A stretch of 8,665 nt of DNA from CAZKXX01 sp964556705. Its GTDB lineage: Bacteria > Acidobacteriota > Terriglobia > UBA7540. This document shows positions 6,004-8,665 of the stretch, in pieces (within the stretch, counting starts at the first letter, position 1; the number at the start of each line of letters is the position of its first letter). Where the stretch lies: assembly GCA_964556705.1 (NCBI GenBank), contig CAZKXX010000129.1:1-8665 (forward strand), read 5' to 3'. The translations under genes were made by a program, and so were the position numbers. The notes beneath the pieces are model-generated. The model worked only from the letters and a program-made list of their open reading frames with translations, did not search any database and was not told the DNA's origin.

Positions 6004-6032
6004 ACTCCATCGGTTGCAGGACACGGGACAGC

Positions 6033-7712
6033 ATGAAGAACATCGGACGCTATGAAGTTCTCGAAGAGCTGGGCCGCGGGGCGATGGGCATCGTGTATAA
6101 AGCCTCGGATCCCACCATCGGCCGGCTCGTCGCCATCAAAGCGCTGGCGTTTGAATCTTCAGGCAGTTCCGGTGGCGCCGACCCCCGGGAGATTTTCATG
6201 CGTGAGGCGCGCGCCGCCGGCCGGCTTGCTCACCCCGGCATCGTCGCCGTCCACGACGCGCTCGAAGACCCCGCCGAGCGCTCGAGCTACATCGTCATGG
6301 AATACGTTCCGGGCGAGACGCTCGAGAGCCTCCTGTTCAAGTCGCCGGACGTGGATCTGGAGAAAACGCTCGAGATCGTTCGGCAGATTGCCGAGGCCCT
6401 CGACTACGCGCACCGGCAGCAGATTATTCATCGCGACCTGAAGCCCGCGAACATCCTGCTGACCGAAGACGGGCGCGTGAAAATTACGGACTTCGGCATC
6501 GCGAAAATCCTGGCGCGCGAAGGTACGCTGCGCACCACCGGCGTGATGGGCACGCCTTCTTACATGTCGCCGGAGCAGGTGCGCGGCCTGCCGCTCGACG
6601 GGCGCAGCGATCTCTTCTCACTCGGTATCATCTTCTACCTGATGCTCACCGGACAGAAACCCTTCCAGGGGGACACGGTCGCGGTGATGTTCAAAATCAT
6701 TAACGAAGACCCGCCCCCGCCCAGCCACTTGAAGCCGCAGCTCAACGCCGCCCTCGATTACATGGTCCTGCGGATGCTTGCCAAGGACCGGGGCAAGCGC
6801 TACGGCTCGGCGCGCGAGTTCCTTGACGACATTGAGGATTTCCGCGAAGGGCGTCCGCTGCGCTCGCGCGCTGCGGCAGCGCCCGCGGCGACGAACGACG
6901 CCGAAGCCACGCTCGTCGCGCACAAGCCTCCCATCGTTCCTCCTCCGCCCGCGCCGAAGACTCAGGCAGCCGCGCCGCAACGTCGGCTTGAGGCGGTTCC
7001 GATCCCCGCGTCGCGGAAGTTTCCCTGGCCTGCCCCCGCTGTGGTTGCAGCAATTCTGGTGCTGGTTCTCGCCGGCGCCTTAATTCGGAAATCGCGTCAA
7101 CAGACAACTCCGCCGCCCCCTGCCGAAACCGCCCAAACCGAGCCGGCACCGGCCGTCGAAGAGATACCGGGGTCAAGCACCGCTGAAGACCACCTGCAAC
7201 CGTCGGATGCCGGCGCGGGGGAGGCAACTGAACCGGCCGCAATCGAACCGCAGCCCGCCGCCGCGCCTGTCGAACCGCCCGCTCCTGCCCGCCCGGAGCG
7301 AACGGCGAGCGCGCGCAGAGAGGGTCCCCGCCAGGCGACAGCGGCCAATCTGATCCGCACGCTGCCCGGCGACCGGCCGTGGCGCTGGACGCCCACGCCG
7401 CGCGACGCGCGCTTCATCTGGGTCCACAATTTGAGTGAGGCGACACTGACGCTGGAAGCGGGAGGCCAGACTCTCTATACGGGAAGCACGCGTTCGGATT
7501 CGGCGGGACAGGCACGAATCGCCCGGCCGATCATCGTTCCTGCCAACGTCCGAGCGATTGAGGTGCGCGTGGTTTCGCGGGCGGGTTCGCTCGACTTGAA
7601 AGATGAAGTCCCCGCCGCCATTCCGCCCGGGGCGCAAGCCACACTCGTCATCCTCGTCTCCGGACGGCGGCTCCGCTCGGGTTGGTTACCGCAGCGGAGC
7701 CGCGAGCCCTGA
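6033..7712 (+). CDS. Transmembrane Ser/Thr protein kinase (PknB/Hanks type) with periplasmic tail
   Basis: A 559-aa membrane kinase. The catalytic domain spans residues 7 to about 275 with every key element: glycine loop LGRGAMGIVY (13-22), VAIK Lys36, helix-C Glu58, catalytic loop HRDLKPAN (133-140), DFG (153-155), activation segment TTGVMGTPSYMSPE (168-181) with phosphorylatable Thr/Ser, and DLFSLG (193-198). An Ala/Pro-rich linker (283-329) leads to one membrane helix (about 334-351), a second Pro/Ala/Glu-rich stretch (355-435) and a C-terminal beta-like domain (about 440-545; FIWVHNLSEATLTLE). I do not recognise the C-terminal domain; it is not a PASTA repeat. The gene lies 29 nt after the ccmD-like gene and may be read from the ccm operon. 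Two GGAC heptamers (6019, 6026) precede the ATG. Kinase activity is well supported; the signal sensed and the substrates are unknown. Confidence 0.95.
   Translation: MKNIGRYEVLEELGRGAMGIVYKASDPTIGRLVAIKALAFESSGSSGGADPREIFMREARAAGRLAHPGIVAVHDALEDPAERSSYIVMEYVPGETLESLLFKSPDVDLEKTLEIVRQIAEALDYAHRQQIIHRDLKPANILLTEDGRVKITDFGIAKILAREGTLRTTGVMGTPSYMSPEQVRGLPLDGRSDLFSLGIIFYLMLTGQKPFQGDTVAVMFKIINEDPPPPSHLKPQLNAALDYMVLRMLAKDRGKRYGSAREFLDDIEDFREGRPLRSRAAAAPAATNDAEATLVAHKPPIVPPPPAPKTQAAAPQRRLEAVPIPASRKFPWPAPAVVAAILVLVLAGALIRKSRQQTTPPPPAETAQTEPAPAVEEIPGSSTAEDHLQPSDAGAGEATEPAAIEPQPAAAPVEPPAPARPERTASARREGPRQATAANLIRTLPGDRPWRWTPTPRDARFIWVHNLSEATLTLEAGGQTLYTGSTRSDSAGQARIARPIIVPANVRAIEVRVVSRAGSLDLKDEVPAAIPPGAQATLVILVSGRRLRSGWLPQRSREP
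7667..7703. other. Perfect 11-bp inverted repeat at the 3' end of the kinase gene
   Basis: GCGGCTCCGCT (7667-7677) and its exact complement (7693-7703) flank a 15-nt loop and end 7 nt before the kinase stop codon. The stem is GC-rich and strong. No T-run follows on either strand, so an intrinsic terminator is not supported. It could act as an mRNA 3' stabiliser or a roadblock between the two convergent genes, whose stops are only 31 nt apart. Confidence 0.55.
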
Positions 7713-7743
7713 GAACGAGACTTGCTTTGTTGTCGGCCCCTGA

Positions 7744-8415
7744 CTAAGCGGGTTTCCTCACGGAAACGGAAGCCGGCGCACTCAACTTGAACGGCAGCTT
7801 CGTCTCGGCTTCGAGAACGATTTCCTTCTTGCCCGTCGCCGCGGCCACGCCGGTCCCGGCGCCCGCGCCAATCGCACCGCCGATCGCCGCGCCTTTCTTG
7901 CCTCCCGTCAGCCCGCCGATGACGGCGCCGGCTCCCGCGCCGCCCCCGATTATGCCGATGTTTCGTTTCGCGTGACCTTCGCCCTTGAGTTCGAGCGGTT
8001 CGGTCGAGACCGCGACCGCCTGTCCTCCCATGGCAATGGAATCCACGCGCAGCGACAGCTCTGCCGGCTTGCTCAGCCGTCCCGAACTCACCACGTGCGT
8101 GACTGTGCCGGCAACCTTCGCCCCTACCGGAGCAACTTCCGACCCGCCGGCGACCAGCGGGCTGGCGAGCGTGCCTTCAAACGTCGCGCCTTCCGTCACC
8201 TTGCCCGTATCAAGGGGCGTCATCAGCCGCACCTCGAGTTCGGTGCCGGCCGGAACGGTGAGGGTCACCGTCTGGACTCGCGGCGCGGCGGGCGCGGAAG
8301 CGGCGGCCTCGGATTCAGCTTCCGCCTCAGCCTGTTTGGTCGTGGATTGGCAAGCGGCCAGCGAAACCGCCAAAACCAGAATCGTCAGAATGCTCGACAG
8401 CCGTTCTCTAATCAT
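7744..8415 (-). CDS. Glycine-zipper lipoprotein of unknown function
   Basis: A 223-aa lipoprotein precursor. Residues 2-21 are a signal peptide (IRERLSSILTILVLAVSLAA) ending in the lipobox LAAC with Cys22. Gln at the next position does not signal inner-membrane retention, so outer-membrane sorting is likely if the cell is diderm. A spacer rich in Ala and Glu (29-45) leads to a beta-rich domain (about 49-145; VPAGTELEVRLMTPLDTGKV). A glycine zipper at 154-195 has repeated GxxxG-type spacing (GGGAGAGAVIGG, GGAIGAGAGTG). A short C-terminal beta segment follows. Such proteins recur in Acidobacteriota to my knowledge, but no function is established that I can cite. ATG 8415 is chosen because AGGAGG (8421-8426) lies 5 nt upstream and the signal peptide starts there; longer N-terminal forms lack both. 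It has its own candidate promoter and converges with the kinase gene. Confidence 0.9.
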   Translation of the reverse strand: MIRERLSSILTILVLAVSLAACQSTTKQAEAEAESEAAASAPAAPRVQTVTLTVPAGTELEVRLMTPLDTGKVTEGATFEGTLASPLVAGGSEVAPVGAKVAGTVTHVVSSGRLSKPAELSLRVDSIAMGGQAVAVSTEPLELKGEGHAKRNIGIIGGGAGAGAVIGGLTGGKKGAAIGGAIGAGAGTGVAAATGKKEIVLEAETKLPFKLSAPASVSVRKPA

Positions 8416-8420
8416 CTCAT

Positions 8421-8426
8421 CCTCCT
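8421..8426 (-). promoter_or_regulatory. Strong ribosome binding site for the lipoprotein gene
   Basis: Read on the minus strand, a full AGGAGG lies 5 nt before ATG 8415. It decides the start of the lipoprotein. Its 5' edge directly abuts a 7-bp hairpin (8427-8444), so folding could affect its accessibility. Confidence 0.8.
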
Positions 8427-8460
8427 GACGGGCTACCGCCCGTCTCGTGATGTTCGAGAC
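8427..8460 (-). promoter_or_regulatory. Two overlapping hairpins in the lipoprotein 5' leader
   Basis: Hairpin B pairs 8427-8433 with 8438-8444 (GACGGGC/GCCCGTC, perfect 7-bp stem, 4-nt loop). Hairpin A pairs 8442-8447 with 8455-8460 (GTCTCG/CGAGAC, perfect 6-bp stem, 7-nt loop). They share bases 8442-8444, so both cannot form in full. Hairpin B ends exactly where the AGGAGG begins. The geometry suggests control of translation, but it could be incidental in GC-rich DNA. Confidence 0.45.
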
Positions 8461-8539
8461 GCGTCGCCGCTCGCATCCCGCTGTTCGATGGCGCTGGGCT
8501 CTCCCGACATGCCCGGATGAAGACCACCTGCGTTCCACA

Positions 8540-8568
8540 ACAGTAAGCAACTTTTGACTCGCCGTCAA
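8540..8568 (-). promoter_or_regulatory. Candidate sigma-70-type promoter for the lipoprotein gene
   Basis: Read on the minus strand: TTGACG (8568-8563) as -35, a 17-nt spacer, then TACTGT (8545-8540) as -10. The -35 is a 5/6 match; the -10 keeps only the TA...T skeleton. Transcription would start near 8533, giving a leader of about 118 nt that contains both hairpins. The -35 overlaps a TTGAC-5 nt-GTCAA inverted repeat (8554-8568) that could be an operator. Confidence 0.45.
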
Positions 8569-8629
8569 GCGCGTGGCCAGAAATCCCTCGACGCTCGGGA
8601 AAAGCGCGTGCTACCATTCCTCTCGTTGC

Positions 8630-8649
8630 CGCCCCGGCCGGCCGGGGCG
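8630..8649. repeat. Perfect 20-bp GC palindrome near the window end
   Basis: Bases 8630-8649 read identically on both strands (CGCCCCGGCC followed by its complement). As RNA this gives an 8-bp stem with a 4-nt loop. No T-run is next to it. The surrounding 8569-8665 holds no gene I can support. It may belong to the terminator or leader of a gene beyond the window. Confidence 0.6.
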
Positions 8650-8665
8650 CGCCAATGGGTCAGAC

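Noticed and set aside
8427..8444. Hairpin B as a terminator for a gene entering from the right
   Set aside because: No gene is seen on the minus strand upstream within the window, no T-run follows, and it sits directly on the lipoprotein Shine-Dalgarno sequence, which fits a leader role better.
8416..8568. N-terminal extension of the lipoprotein to an upstream start
   Set aside because: It would bury the signal peptide and lipobox 51 residues inside, crosses the hairpins and Shine-Dalgarno sequence, and overlaps the candidate promoter.

Overview
This is a high-GC bacterial window holding most of a System I cytochrome c maturation (Ccm) gene cluster. After it come a membrane-anchored Ser/Thr protein kinase on the same strand and a convergent gene for a small glycine-zipper lipoprotein. 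The gene content suggests an Acidobacteriota-like organism: a zinc-ribbon CcmI-like protein, a regulatory-domain protein inside the ccm operon, a PknB-type kinase with a periplasmic tail, and a VPAGTEL/glycine-zipper lipoprotein. That placement is inferred from gene style, not from a marker gene.

Layout. Positions 1-6003 (+) read ccmF (5' end cut by the window), ccmH, a truncated CcmI-like zinc-ribbon protein, a 415-aa membrane protein with a carboxypeptidase-regulatory-like N-terminus, ccmA, ccmB, ccmC and a ccmD-like gene. Positions 6033-7712 (+) hold the kinase, 29 bp after ccmD. Positions 7744-8415 (-) hold the lipoprotein, tail to tail with the kinase. A candidate promoter and two overlapping hairpins lie upstream of the lipoprotein at about 8427-8568. 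The last 100 bp hold only a 20-bp GC palindrome.

How the genes work together. CcmA and CcmB form the ABC module. CcmC and CcmD load heme onto CcmE, which is not in the window and probably lies upstream of ccmF. CcmF and CcmH ligate heme to apocytochromes. CcmI normally presents the apocytochrome, but here only its N-terminal part remains, joined to a zinc ribbon. The 415-aa protein is wedged between ccmI and ccmA, overlaps ccmA by 26 nt, and ends in a segment resembling the core of the CcmI-like protein. It is the best candidate here for an undescribed maturation component.

Most striking non-coding signal. The operon is tightly packed (overlaps or gaps of 1-29 nt) except for three gaps of 69-104 nt. 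Each of these contains degenerate tandem 7-bp repeats. Two gaps show two heptamer tracts in opposite orientation, and one of these includes a perfect 15-bp inverted repeat. The tracts run into the last codons of ccmA and the first codons of ccmC.
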